A DNA stretch of 64,000 nt from Akanthomyces muscarius. Lineage: Eukaryota; Ascomycota; Sordariomycetes; Hypocreales; Cordycipitaceae. The position numbers were made by a program, and so were the translations under genes. Under the pieces are notes generated by a model. It did not search any database and was not told where the DNA came from. It worked only from the letters and a program-made list of their open reading frames with translations. The DNA lies in contig NC_079243.1 in NCBI RefSeq assembly GCF_028009165.1, forward strand, positions 3,782,001-3,846,000. The letters run 5' to 3'. Positions 20,560 to 31,277 of the stretch are shown here, in pieces (the first letter of the stretch is position 1; each line of letters opens with the position of its first letter).

Positions 20560-21560
20560 AATCTCTTTATAATAATAGGCTTTAATTAAACTAAATACTA
20601 CTATATTAAGAGGTTAAAGAATATAAGAGCTATAAGCTAGTAAGAATAAAAGGTATATATTATAATAATAATATTTATATAAAAATTCTATTATATAATA
20701 GCTTTTATAGCTATTAATAATAAAAAGGCAGTACTAGCTTAAAGGTAGTCTTATTTTTAAAATAAAGATAGCCTATAACTAATAGAGAGCGATTTTATTA
20801 TTAGTCTAGCTTTAAGCTATTACTTTAAACTTCTAGCCTTTAAAAGGGCCTAATTTTTTAGGAAACTACTACTCTTAAATACTCTTATTATAAATAGTAC
20901 TAATAGAGTAAGGCTCTTATTTAGTACTAAGATATACTTAAAGATTATACTCTAATAGTATATTTTAGACTACTTTTTTAGGGTAATTCTCTTCTATAAT
21001 AACCCTAATATTAGGCTATTCTTTTAAAGACCTATTATAAGCCTAGTCTTATCTATATTATATTAGTTATTTAGGAGTATCTTATTAATAGTACTAATTA
21101 TTAGAAGTTTAAAGAAACTCTATATAATATAAGTTAAAATACTATTAGCCCTTTTAAAATTAAGTCTCTTACCTTTTAAGGTCTTAATTTCTAGGTTTCT
21201 TTTAATAAAGCCCTATATCTAGTTCTTACTAACTAGTTCTATATTACTATTAACTCTAACTAACTCGCCTACTATCTACTAGATCTGCTTATAGGTTAGT
21301 AGGTTACTTAGAGCGTCCTAAATTAATATCTAGCCTCTTAAATCTACTTCTTATATTAATAGAAGCTTTTATATACCCTTAAAGGCCTCTTTATATAATA
21401 TTCTACCCTTTAATTATTCCTATATTATTAACTATAGTACCTCCTACTACTATATAGTAATATAGAGTTTTATACCGCTAATTACGTCCTAAATAGCATT
21501 TTAAAGGGCCTATTTAGTATATTTAGGAGGTATTATTACATATATAAAATTTAACGTTAA
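20560..21560 (-). pseudogene. Decayed DDE transposase of the Fot1/pogo-like element
   Basis: In one minus-strand frame from about 21230 down to 20900, interrupted only by TAG and TAA codons, one reads GFIKRNLEIKTLKGKRLNF, then YNIDKTRLIIGL (around 21063-21028), then KRITLKK-SKIYY and YILVLNKSLTLLVLF. This is the order seen in pogo/Fot1 transposases: the end of the CENP-B-type DNA-binding region, the first catalytic Asp in a DE-G-like motif (here DKTR, as expected from G-to-A changes), and the following strand. All stops are explainable as CAG/CAA/TGG converted to TAG/TAA. The outer limits of the gene are approximate, because the N- and C-terminal parts are too decayed to follow. Confidence 0.75.
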
Positions 21561-21631
21561 GATAATAATAATTGCGTGAGAAAACACGGTTCTAGTAATA
21601 TAGGTTTGGTGTTAAAGTGGGTGGAATGACG

Positions 21632-21675
21632 GCGCCGAGATGTGGGTAGGGCCAAGAAGTGGGTGGCCGACGTTA
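21632..21675 (-). repeat. Right 44-bp terminal inverted repeat
   Basis: An exact inverted copy of 19836-19879, ending GGCCGACGTTA. It is separated from the AT-rich interior by about 60 bp of normal composition. Confidence 0.95.
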
Positions 21676-21712
21676 CCCAACGACGACAGCCGCTTACATC
21701 CTGCCTAATGTC

Positions 21713-21827
21713 ATGCCTCGGATCGATTTTTTTTTGCAGACCTCTGTCTAACCGTTTCCATGCAGATCACAGCTCTGTAATGGCACCATAACAGCATGGT
21801 CGTAGTGGGGTGGCAGCTAAAAAAAAA
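21713..21827 (+). repeat. Right copy of the diverged direct repeat
   Basis: A same-orientation partner of 19424-19538. It ends TAGTGGGGTGGCAGCTAAAA about 340 bp before the HAD phosphatase start, so it lies in that gene's upstream region. Confidence 0.75.
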
Positions 21828-22168
21828 TGCATTATAACGTTAGAGGCAGTGAACTGTCAACGGGTCTGTCCGGCGCCTCTTTCATCATCGAGATTGCTCG
21901 GCGCCTCGCGCGATTGAGCAATTATCCCTCAATCATCCCTCCTTTGCCTCTCTCCTCCCTGTCCATATCCATCAGGTACGCTCACCAAAACTCACCTTTT
22001 TTTTTCCCACGTCAACGCCTTTCCACCGCCGTCTCCTCTAACAAACGTCACAATCGTCATCTAGATCCAACGCCCATCAGCTCTCCTGTACCCCGCCATA
22101 ACAGTTACCCCTCCATCAACAGCAGCCGAAACCATCGTCGTTGCCGCGCCGCCAGCCCATCCGCCAAA
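21828..22168. other. Promoter and 5' leader of the HAD gene
   Basis: A pyrimidine-rich leader (CCTCTCTCC tracts at 21943-21965 and a T/C tract near 21996-22010) of the kind seen in strongly expressed fungal genes. Nothing else is recognised. Confidence 0.35.
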
Positions 22169-22983
22169 ATGCCTGAAGTACGTCCTCTCTCGCCATCTCC
22201 ATGCCCTTCCCTTTGCCCACCACCAAAGACTAATGCACGGTGCCCTCACAACAGATCAACACCCTCCTCTTCGACTGCGACAACACCCTCGTCCTGTCCG
22301 AGGAGCTCGCCTTTGAGGCCTGCGCCGACCTCATCAACCAGATCAACGAGGAGCGCGGCGTCGACCTGCGCTTCAACGGCGAGACGCTCATCAAGGAGTT
22401 CGTCGGCCAAAACTTCCGCGGCATGCTCACCTCGCTGCAGGAGCGCCACGGCATCCAAATCTCCGACGCCGACATGGAAAAGTACGTCACCAAGGAGGAG
22501 GACGCCGTCATCGCCAAGCTGCGCGCCTCGCTGCGCCCCTGCCCGGGCGTCGACGCGCAGCTCGAGCAGCTCGCCGCCTCCAAAAAGTACCTCATGGCCG
22601 TCGTCTCCTCGTCGGCGCTGCGCCGCGTCAAGGCCTCCATCGAAAAGGTCGGCCAGGACAAGTACTTTCCCGGCGACGTCGTCTTCTCCGCCGCCACGTC
22701 GCTGCCCAAGCCCACCAGCAAGCCCGACCCGGCCATCTACCTGCACGCCCTCAAGACACTCGGCCGCACCGCCGAGCAGAGCGTCGCCATCGAGGACAGC
22801 AAGAGCGGCACGCTCAGCGGCACCCGCGCCGGCATCAAGGTCATTGGCTACGTCGGCCCGTACGAGGACGCGCGCAAGCCCGAGATGGAGAAGATTCTGG
22901 CTGAGGCCGGCGCCGTGGTCATCATGCGCGACTGGGCCGAGTTCCCCGCGGCCCTGGAGAAGATTTCCAGCGGTGCCGTCTAG
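22169..22983 (+). CDS. HAD-superfamily (subfamily IA) phosphatase
   Basis: Two exons, 22169-22177 (encoding only Met-Pro-Glu) and 22255-22983, flank a 77-nt intron with a GTACGT donor, an ACTAATGC branch site and an ACAG acceptor. The product has 245 residues. Motif I is FDCDNTLVLSEE (Asp10 nucleophile, Asp12 acid/base), motif II VSSSALRRV, motif III the Lys in LPKPTSKPDPAIY and motif IV IEDSKSG. A helical cap follows motif I. These enzymes hydrolyse small phosphate esters such as sugar phosphates or phosphoglycolate in the cytosol; the substrate is not evident. The tiny first exon is supported by the splice sites and by the ATG context. The in-frame upstream GTG at 22240 lies inside the intron. 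Codons are strongly C-ending, which suggests high expression. Confidence 0.88.
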
Positions 22984-23165
22984 TGTCCGCGTAGTACACG
23001 CGCAATAATTTATAGACCACGAGCAGGCATAGCAGCAATTTAATTGAAATTACGAGTTCCATTCACAACCATGCACTTGTGTCCATGTATCACAAAGCCG
23101 TCATGAAAAATAGAAGCCTACCGAATAAGCACTGTGGTAGTATTCAGCAAGTCCACGGCGGGATA

Positions 23166-24717
23166 CTAGTTTCTCCAATCCATCAGAAAGCTATTCACGC
23201 TCTGCAGCGTCGCTCGGCTCGGATTCCCCGCCGGAAATGCCGTCATGAGCCCGCCCAGCCTGCTTTTCACAAGCGTCTTTGTAAAGTGCACCTGCGCGCC
23301 GTCATCACGCAGCGTCCCCGCATCGTCAAAGAGGAAGCACGACAGCGCCAGCGCTGCGCCCACCGAAAAGTCCTTTCCCGAGTCGCACGACACGACAATC
23401 TTCTTTTCCCTGTCCGTGTCTGCCGGTCCGCTCATGTATTTCCGTGCAAACGCGCAAATGTCGGGCAGGGCGAGACGCAGATTGCGGCTGCCGGCTTTGC
23501 TGTTCCCCAGCCCGACCTGCAATAATCGCGGGCCTTGAATCCACAACTCCTTGGGCGATGCCGACGGAAGCAGCTGTATGTGGCATTCCCCGGTGTCATC
23601 TCCACCGGGTATCGCTGCTGCGGATACAGGACACACGTAGATGCAAGGCGCAAGTCGCACATGCGCCTCACTGCCCGACCTTGCCCGCTTCGCCTGCTCT
23701 TCCTCCGCCAACCTCTTGATCAACGCCGGGAGCTCCGCCTCTGCCGCCTCGAGCAGCAAGTCCGCATTTTCCCAAAACACCGTCGGCGTGAGGCCATGCG
23801 CCCAGTTCTCCGTGTCGTCACCCGCGCCTTGGATGTACCCGCCCTCTTCCATCTCGCTGCCCGCGACGCGCCGGCTCGCCGTGCAGCAAATCACCGGCCT
23901 GTAGTCGTCAAATATCGTCCTGCGGCTATTCAGATCCCCGTCGTCTTCGGGTAGCACAGAGTCCTGCGTTATCCAGAGCGGCCGGAGCGGCTTGCTGAGG
24001 CCGCGCGGAAGCGTCAGCCCGAGCGCCTCCAGCGACGCGACAAAGCCCGGCAGCAGGGCCGTAATCTGCGCGTGCGTCGTGGGAGGTAGCGACGGCGGCA
24101 GGAACAGCTTCTGGGAGAGTGCATGGCGCGGGAGCAGCACGCGGTTGAGCACGGCGCACCACACGGGGATGGTGGTGGACAGGGCGTCGGGCATGCGCTT
24201 CCCCCGCCGCGTGGAGTCGACAACGATGACCCTTTGTAATCGTTAGGCCCATGTGCTCCTGCTAGGGTGCTGGAAACGAAACGTACCCGTCATGCTTCTC
24301 TGCCAGCTCGACAATGTGCAGGTTGAGCCGCCTCGTGCTAAACTTCCACGCCCGCTCATGCCCATCCGTGCTCTTAAAGTAGGCGCTTCCGCCTTTTTTC
24401 TCCGGCGGGACGTACCAGCTCCCGCAGCGCTCATTCGCAATCAGCGGCCTCGTCGAAGCTTCGTCGTCGCTTGCCGAGGGGCGGTCATCCGTGTCGTCAC
24501 CAGGCCCGCCAAGTGCGCTGGCCGCTCGTGCGACGAACGCGGCGTCAGACTGGATCGAACGCAGACGGTTGTGGATGGTGAGCGTGGTGCGCTTCAGCCC
24601 AGACATGAGCGCCGACATGGACATTTGCTGGTCGCTGGAGAAGAGAATGTCGGAGTGGTGAATGCCCGCCGTGCGCGCACCAGCGGCCGCCTCTGGCTCC
24701 GAGTCCTGCGACGCCAT
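23166..24717 (-). CDS. RIT1: Initiator tRNA phosphoribosyltransferase Rit1
   Basis: Two exons, 24717-24287 and 24231-23166, with a 55-nt intron (GTACGT donor, ACAAAG acceptor), give 498 residues, close to the 513 of yeast Rit1. The enzyme attaches 2'-O-ribosyl phosphate to A64 of initiator tRNA-Met so that it is not used by elongation factors. Recognised segments are NRLRSIQSDAAFV, ANERCGSWYVPPEK with AYFKSTDGHERAWKFSTRRL, VIVVDSTRRGKRMPDALSTT (across the intron), IPVWCAVLNRVLL, and the C-terminal domain with KKIVVSCDSGKDFSVGAALA. The last is the P-loop-like cysteine-Asp-Ser-Gly-Lys-Asp loop of Rit1. The ATG at 24717 is the first in frame after an upstream GTG. A more upstream start through another intron is possible but not seen. 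Confidence 0.92.
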
Positions 24718-25079
24718 GCTCGACGGGAAGATGGGCCTGAGCAAGGGGGCCACTGCAGGTCTTTGTGTCGTCAGTCTTGCTTCAATTTCAGTGATACAAG
24801 TCAGGCCGCAGAAGAAAACCGAGCCTTTGGCTTTTTTTTGAAATCGTGGCAGTTTGTTCCGGCTGGTTTATGAGAGAAAAGTGGTGTTGAGAAAATCGAG
24901 CTTCGTCTGCCCCACCTCGATCGCAAACGTGAGGGCTTACACCGGACAAAGTTTCATTTGCAAGCATCGGCTTTCATGCAGACTTAGATTATTATAACTG
25001 AATTGTGTTGCCTTTTTCTGGGCAGTTCATAAGGTGCAACTTAAAATCCTAGATGTCAATCCCTCGCATTACAACCCTC
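24718..25079. other. Intergenic region
   Basis: A 362-bp gap between the oxidoreductase stop codon and the Rit1 start; both genes are on the minus strand. Nothing is recognised beyond AT-rich patches near 24980-25015. Confidence 0.4.
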
Positions 25080-26392
25080 CTAAACTAGCTTCCACACACC
25101 ATTCTCGACAACGATGCCTATCTCACGGCCCTCGTCAATGCTCTTGCGACCAGCGTGCAGAATCGCCGTCGTGGCAATCGTGTTGCGCAGCGTCGGCAGG
25201 CCCTTGGCATCCAGATCCGCCGGTTTCAGGCGACCCTCATTCACCGCGCGGCAGCCATCCACAAACTTCTCAATGGAGATATAGCCGTAGCCCGTCTGGC
25301 CGTTGAAGTTGCCGTCCTCGTCGGGCGCGTAGCGCATGTAAAACGGGTTAAACCACTGCAGCTGGCCGGCCTTGTCGTCGGCGACGTCGTACCCACGATG
25401 AGCCTGGTCGACGCGGATCTCGCCGTCGGCCGCCAGGTAGTGAAAGTACTGGTTGGTGTGGACGCCCGCGCGCTCGGGGGCCGTCCAGGAGGACGTGTAG
25501 ACGCCGACGGCGCGCTTGCTGGGGTCGTCCTTTTTCGCCCACGTCACGAGCACGGAGATGGTGTCCTCGGTCTCGTCGACGCAGCCGCGGGCGACGGCGA
25601 CGCCCTTGGAGGACGAGGCCGACACCTTGACGGGCACGTAGCGGTCCTGGACCATGGAGTCGCAAATGTCGATGTGGTGGCTGTTGAGGTAGTAGGAAAT
25701 ATCCGACTCGCGGCCGGCCCAGGACTTGAACGTGTCGAGCTGGTACTTGGGCTGCGACATGTACGAGTACCAGTAGTTGAAGTCGCCGAGGGTCTTGGCC
25801 TTGAAGCGCGCGTCCGAGTAGGCCGGGTCGAAGCGCTTGTGGTGCTCGATGAAGACGTAGACGCCTTTTTCCTCGGCGCGCTGGATGAGCTCCTGGTGGT
25901 GCTCCAGGAGCTTGACGGCGGGCTTGGTGATGAGCACGTGGATGCCGCGCTCGATGGCGTAGAGGGCAATGGGGAAGTGCGTCGGGTCGGGGGTGAAGAT
26001 GGTGATGGCGTCGCCGGCCTTGAGGCCGTCGATGGCGGCCTTGTAGGCGTCGGGGTCCTTTTGGTCGTTGGCGGGGAAGGAGTCGAACGAGGTGTCGAGG
26101 CCGTTGTAGACTTGGGTGATGTTCTTCTCGAGGTGCTCGCCTGGGGCCAGTTAGAGAATGGATGCGCAAGGCTTCGTACGGGGCTTTGTACGAGGTTCAT
26201 ACGTATAGCGGGGAACTTGGTGCCGTTGACGCCTACCATGCCGAGCTTCTCGACCTTGCCCCGACGGCGCAGGTCAAAGAGGGTGAGGCCGACGACGCCG
26301 ACCTTTTTGTCCGAGGCTGAGCCACCGGTGCCAACAAAGCCAGTGGTGTACTCGCCGGTACCAATCATCAAGACGTTGATGGGAGCTGCCAT
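25080..26392 (-). CDS. Gfo/Idh/MocA-family NAD(P)-dependent oxidoreductase
   Basis: Two exons, 26392-26203 and 26140-25080, with a 62-nt intron (GTATGA donor, CCCAG acceptor), give 416 residues. The Rossmann region starts at once with [20 protein letters not shown]. It continues with the strand-helix pair carrying [20 protein letters not shown] and the family Lys-Pro motif [15 protein letters not shown]. The C-terminal beta-sheet domain carries [15 protein letters not shown] and [12 protein letters not shown], the expected active-site His region. Members oxidise or reduce sugars, inositols or their derivatives. This type, with the long [20 protein letters not shown] insertion after the glycine loop, is widespread in ascomycetes, but I know no assigned substrate. 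The gene is probably cytosolic, with no signal peptide. Confidence 0.9.
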
Positions 26393-29300
26393 CTTGTCGA
26401 ATGTTTTCCGGAGACGAAGCTATAAATCGGGGGTATCTCAGGCTCCTTGTGTCACAGTATGTAGATTTCACCGCGCCGCAAATAGGAAAGAAAATTGAGA
26501 AGACAGAGTTAGGGGGATTGCAAAAGAAAAATCCGCTGTGTAGCGGAAGCTGGCGTTTTGAGCAAACGGATCAAGCTTCAAACGGCTATTGCGCTGCAGC
26601 TCTGGGGATGGCGGCCGGCAATTGGAGGGATAATATTCTCCGGCCCACCGTGATGAGCAGCCGTCTGGGGCAGCGATGGCCGGCGGGCGTTGAAGATGGA
26701 GCAAGTCGGCGCGAATTGCCGGTTTAAGATGAATATTTATTTTATCTAGCGAACCATGCGCAGAATGGTGTGCGGCGAGAAGCTTTTGCCGGGATGTGCA
26801 CAGCTTGTTCGTATTCAATTATCAATTACCCCTCCCCCGCCAACAACCCCGCACTAAATGTGAAGCCCAGCACCGCGGCGCAATCAGACTGCAATAATCG
26901 GAAGCGCAAATGCAAAAACTAAATTGTAATTTGTCGTCAAAATTCAGAGAAATGAGTTCCAATCAACTCGGGGAACCCCGCCACGTATTGTCACTGAAGT
27001 CTTAGCTGTCTCCGTGTGAATTGCATCACTACCCGACGCCCCAACCTGCGGCACACACAGCAGACGCTTCACGTTTTTACAAATATGCCTCGCAAGACCT
27101 CATCTTGACAAGACGACAAGATTGTTTCACAGTAACGTAGCTTCTTTTGGTGTTTATCAGTTTCAATTACCATGACGGCTCCAAGCTGTCAGGTCCGTCC
27201 TACGGTTGGGGACTCACCACGCGACCACAAGCCACCGTGCAGGCAGCCCGACGAAAAAGTCCGGAATGAATAATTTAGAGTCAATTGAACAACCCCTCAA
27301 ATTGAATAAAGGATCTCGAAACTATGACATCTATTCATACGAAGGCAGAATAAGCAACAGTTCGAAGGGCTTCAGGAGCAAAGCCTCGCCGAATAAGGGT
27401 GATTCTCTAGTATAGGGTACGGCTAGAAAGGCCAGCCAGGCTTACACATCAAGCATAGCCTACTATAGCTCAACAACAATCTAAGTGTACATAGAGTCTA
27501 GACATGGCCTGAATCGAGTTTCTTTCTGTCATGATGCAAAGATCCTCTTTGAATGCGAGGAAGAGCTGATGCGGGCGAGGACTGCGTCGGTCGATGCTTC
27601 ACAACACGCTACAGCTGGTACCACAAGCCAGCAAAATTGTCAATAATGGTGACAAACCCAATGACGACTGGAACGAGCCAATGCAGTGGGCACGCAATAT
27701 CTATCGCATCAACAAGTCGAAGCAACCGGCGCACGTAGGACAGAGACCTAGAACTGCCGTACAGGCCACCATGCATCTTCCTCCACATGCCTGCTGGGGG
27801 GTTAGAGAAAGCTATTGGTAGACCGACGTTCAACTGGAGAGGGACCTCGCGGGACGCCCGTAAGAGTCTAGGGAGCGATACCAATGAAGCGAGTTGCCCT
27901 GGTGTTGGAGCGTCTGGCGGTACACAAATGAAATTACTTCTATGCTGAGAATGTTGAGAGTTGCATCTTGGTTTGTGTTTCGTAAACATTGCAAGCCTCT
28001 TTTCGCCATGTTTACCCTCGAGAAAAAAGGTATTGGCATGCGGCATACATCTGCTATTCATACCTGAAGTCTTTGGAACTTTCCTTTTGAGACGTATATG
28101 TCCCATCCCGGCCACCTGGGTTGTATAGGTATGCAATATGTTTTTTTTTTCCATCCGCAGATGGCTGAATATCGGTCCTAATTCGGTCTCAGCTGTGTTA
28201 GATTACAATCGCTCGTGCTTGGCAGAAAGTGCCTTGAAGAGTGATTGAGCTATACTTGATTAAATGTTCCATAATGGCACTGCAGCCCACTGCGGCCGAA
28301 TAAGGCGGCAGGAGTGCCGGACCGAGTCCTTCGCAGCGTTACTACTGGCTAGTTCGTCAAACCGGACTGAGAGCTTCTGATACTGCTGTTGTCCTCAAAT
28401 TTGTTCTACTTCTGATTTTTGTTTTGTTGCTCAAGCGAGAAGCGAGCAAACGACTCGGTTCTGCTTGCTTGGGATGGCATGCGCAGTAAACTGGAAGGAA
28501 TGAAAAACGCTTTCTCAAGGCCGCCCGAACCCGCAGCGAGAGCGCTTTGCATTACAAGGTAGAAATATTGCGAAGCAAAGACCGCTGAACTAGAGGCAAC
28601 AACATTCGGTGTGCTGTGTAGAAGAGAGACTACCAACCCCCTTTTGTCACGCGCGAGGCGCGCTGTTGATTCTGACCCTGACTGTGGGTGAGACTTGACA
28701 AATACAAAGAAGAGGGACAAGGGTCGAGTAGACTGCTCGTGATAGGTGTGTTTTACGAGGCACTCGTGGTCGTCCGTAATTCGCTAATCTTAACAATGTG
28801 CGACTAACCTGCTTGGGAGACCCCCACACTCACCAGGTCTTGAGCGTGGCGGAACTAGCTTGCGGGGGGACATACCAACATTGGATTTTACACAACCGAG
28901 CCGTGTCTGGAATGTCTCCTGTCCTTGGAGTGGACCCTGAATTGGTAAACTGTCGTTGCTGCCGAAGCGTGACAACGGTTATGCATCTGTCGCTGAATCT
29001 AGATTCAGGTGGCAGTGTTTTCGGCGCAAACTGTTCAGCTTCATCTCGAGGCCCGGAGTAACTGGTATGGCGGCGGTGTTGCCGAGATGCCTCTGTTCAA
29101 AGCAGTATCGGTTTACCTGACTGATTTGTATATGACCGACAGTGGAAGCAGCGAGCGATTTGCCGACCGGGGAATATTAGAGCAACTATCGCCGGTTCTC
29201 GAGGGTGCTCTACTGCATAGGTGAGCAAACGAAATAGGTGCTACGGACGCGATTACAAGCCTAGCACCACAGTTTTTACGACTTTTCCAACGGCGCTCAG

Positions 29301-30073
29301 GCTGCCTGTGCACCTATCCCCTGCAGCATTACTGCTGTGGTTTCCCTCGTAGCAGGCGTTCCTCTACATGCCAGATGTAATCGGACTTTTATTTTGGGCT
29401 GGCGTTGACGAAAAGGTAATTATCACCTACATTCAAGCAGCAAGTACGGACTTCATGCAACAGCTATAATGCGCAACTGTTTGGTCGGTCCAAATCGTAA
29501 AATTGGCAAACTCCCCTTTTGGTCTGAGACTGATTTCGCTCCAAAGACCTGTCATTTTATTAAGGGACCATTTGAGACCTTGTCGTAGAATCGTGCGATA
29601 ATGAAAGGAAGACCCTTCCTACTCCACATATCGTTCCTTAGTAGCCTTATCTGCGTGCCAAGTCTAGGCCGAGATCCGAAGAAACAATTCCACAAAAGGG
29701 GCACTCCAAGTCTTGGGCTAAGGAAAGCGGTCTGAAGCTAGGGATAATGGCCCAGGGCTGAGGATAACGGTCCATAGCACAGCGAGTGTCTCAGGGCGTT
29801 ATTAGGGGCAAACTAGCTTAGAATGACACGGTATTAGAGTTTAAGACACCGCGATAGTCGCAAACTTAAGTCACAAGCTGGAAAAAAAAAACATCAGATG
29901 AGATTTTTACTAATTTAAAAACCGAAAGAATAAAACGCAGTCCACTCGTGTAACCTCGAGCTCCCGTAGCTTGTTGAACAGCGCTTGCAAACATGTTAGG
30001 TGCTCTGCTCGCGAGATCGTTGACCTGTACCTCGTTGCCGATGACCGAGACTCTACTTCCACAGTGCAAACAC
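26393..30073. other. Long gene-free region
   Basis: 3.7 kb without a supportable gene. Open frames up to 181 codons (for example 27609-28154 minus) lack motifs, signal peptides and consistent splice partners. A degenerate 20-bp repeat sits at 29718-29777. There is no strong AT bias and no terminal repeats, so no transposon signal was found. Confidence 0.4.
29718..29777. repeat. Degenerate 20-bp tandem repeat, three copies
   Basis: Three consecutive 20-bp units start CTAAGGAAAGCGGT, CTAGGGATAATGGC and CTGAGGATAACGGT. Identity between units is roughly two thirds. Confidence 0.55.
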
Positions 30074-30709
30074 TTAGATGGAAGCCACAGAGCACTCGAA
30101 GCGGCTGCAAACATTAGGGTACTCAGGCTTGGGAGCCACGCCCCCAAACGCCCCGGTGGCCTTCACAGCGGCATCCACAAGGACAGCAACTGAGGGCACG
30201 ACCTGGCAGCAGCGGTCAAAGTTGATGGCTGCGCTGGCATCTTTGGTAGGGGCGCTCCCCGTCTTGATATTGTCAAGGTTGCCGAGCACGCTGGGGAAGT
30301 TGGCTCGTAGCACCGCCGCGGCATTTTGGCCCTCCTTACTCAGGCCCTTGACGGCCGACAGGATGGCAAGCTCGTTTGGCTCGTCTGTTGCCCAAGCAGT
30401 GGCAACGGCGAGCGACGTGCCTTTGCTGTTGAGAAAGTCGTTGACTGTGCAGACCTCGTTGAGCCAGGCGGTGACGGCCATTTCCACCTCCTGCTTGGTT
30501 GGGTTCCAGCCCGCCAGGTGAGGGCGGAAGACATTTGTGCCCGTCTGTATCTGGCACTTGAAAGCGGCAGCGGCCTCGGCGACTTCAGTGTCCTTCTTCA
30601 CGAGGATAGGACTGGCGGAGCGGCCTTGAGCCTGGTGCTTGGCTAATGGGGTGGCACTGGTGAGACTGAGCAGTCCCAGAGCAATGCAAAGGCTCGTGTA
30701 GGAGACCAT
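30074..30709 (-). CDS. Small secreted cysteine-containing protein
   Basis: A 211-residue protein with a clear signal peptide (MVSYTSLCIALGLLSLTSAT, cleavage expected near residue 20) and six cysteines in the mature part: FKCQI, NEVCTV, DRCCQ, NVCSR and FECS. There are no membrane segments or catalytic motifs. I chose the ATG at 30709 because the signal peptide starts there; an in-frame upstream Met at 30751 would place 14 polar residues before it. The mature region is helical and Ala/Val-rich, with one NPTKQEVEMAVTAWLNEVC segment. The family is not recognised. Many secreted proteins of plant- or insect-associated ascomycetes look like this, so an extracellular or host-facing role is an inference only. 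Confidence 0.78.
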   Translation of the reverse strand: MVSYTSLCIALGLLSLTSATPLAKHQAQGRSASPILVKKDTEVAEAAAAFKCQIQTGTNVFRPHLAGWNPTKQEVEMAVTAWLNEVCTVNDFLNSKGTSLAVATAWATDEPNELAILSAVKGLSKEGQNAAAVLRANFPSVLGNLDNIKTGSAPTKDASAAINFDRCCQVVPSVAVLVDAAVKATGAFGGVAPKPEYPNVCSRFECSVASI

Positions 30710-31277
30710 TTTGAGATGCAGAAAAGATAGTTGCTGAAGAGAATGGGACAAGCTCCCGAGATTTTTAGAGTATTATAGAAAGTTGGGTGAGTGTAGAGAC
30801 CACGATCTGTTTACTGAACTGACGAAGATATCTTGTTTGTATTTATAGTTGCCATGGTCTAGTTGCAGAAGTGTTGAACAATTACACAATGTGGCCCAGT
30901 TCAACGATTTATGACAAATCAAATTAGATTGAAACACGGAAATGAAGCTACATATCTATGAACTTATCCTTGGCCGTTTTCCTCTTTCTCATATCGGCTA
31001 TACACTCTGCGCGAACGGCGCGGCATTCCCTTCATCGTCGCTGCCCTGGTGACAGTCGACGACATCAAAACTTTTCTTATTGACAAACAACCAATCCGGC
31101 TTTCTTTTCCCGTGAAAATGGTCATCTGTCGCTCGATTTCTATAGCCAAAGTTGTATATCTATCGCTGTCCCTTCTGTCCCCATATTGTTGTTGCCGTCA
31201 AATATTACCGAACCAGAGTCTTTTAGGACTATCTGTTTACAATTTTCTCATTTGCGATTTTCATTTTCCAACTCTAA
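30710..31277. other. Divergent promoter region
   Basis: 568 bp between the divergently transcribed secreted-protein and ferric-reductase genes. It should contain both promoters. I looked for GATA elements of the kind bound by iron-responsive repressors (WGATAR) and see a few scattered matches, not enough to claim a site. Confidence 0.35.

Larger units (their letters stand above)
19836..21675 (-). mobile_element. RIP-degraded Fot1/pogo-like (Tc1-mariner superfamily) DNA transposon
   Basis: The element is bounded by perfect 44-bp inverted repeats and is about 1.84 kb long. TA is the outermost dinucleotide at both ends, which fits a TA target-site duplication. Size, repeat length and TA target all match the Fot1/pogo group. 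The interior from about 19921 to 21570 is extremely AT-rich, nearly lacks CpA, TpG and CpG, and has stops in every frame. That is the footprint of heavy RIP (CpA to TpA). On the minus strand a decayed DDE transposase can still be followed. The element is dead as a source of transposase. Whether the ends could be moved by an enzyme supplied elsewhere is unknown. Confidence 0.88.

Noticed and set aside
19880..21631. Centromere-like or isochore AT block
   Set aside because: The block is bounded by perfect inverted repeats and carries a decayed transposase, so a RIP-mutated transposon explains it.
22240..22254. GTG start for the HAD phosphatase
   Set aside because: It lies inside a well-formed 77-nt intron; the ATG at 22169 with a three-codon first exon explains the frame better.
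27609..28154. 181-codon minus-strand frame in the long gene-free region
   Set aside because: The sequence is not protein-like (no hydrophobic pattern, no motif) and no neighbouring exon extends it.
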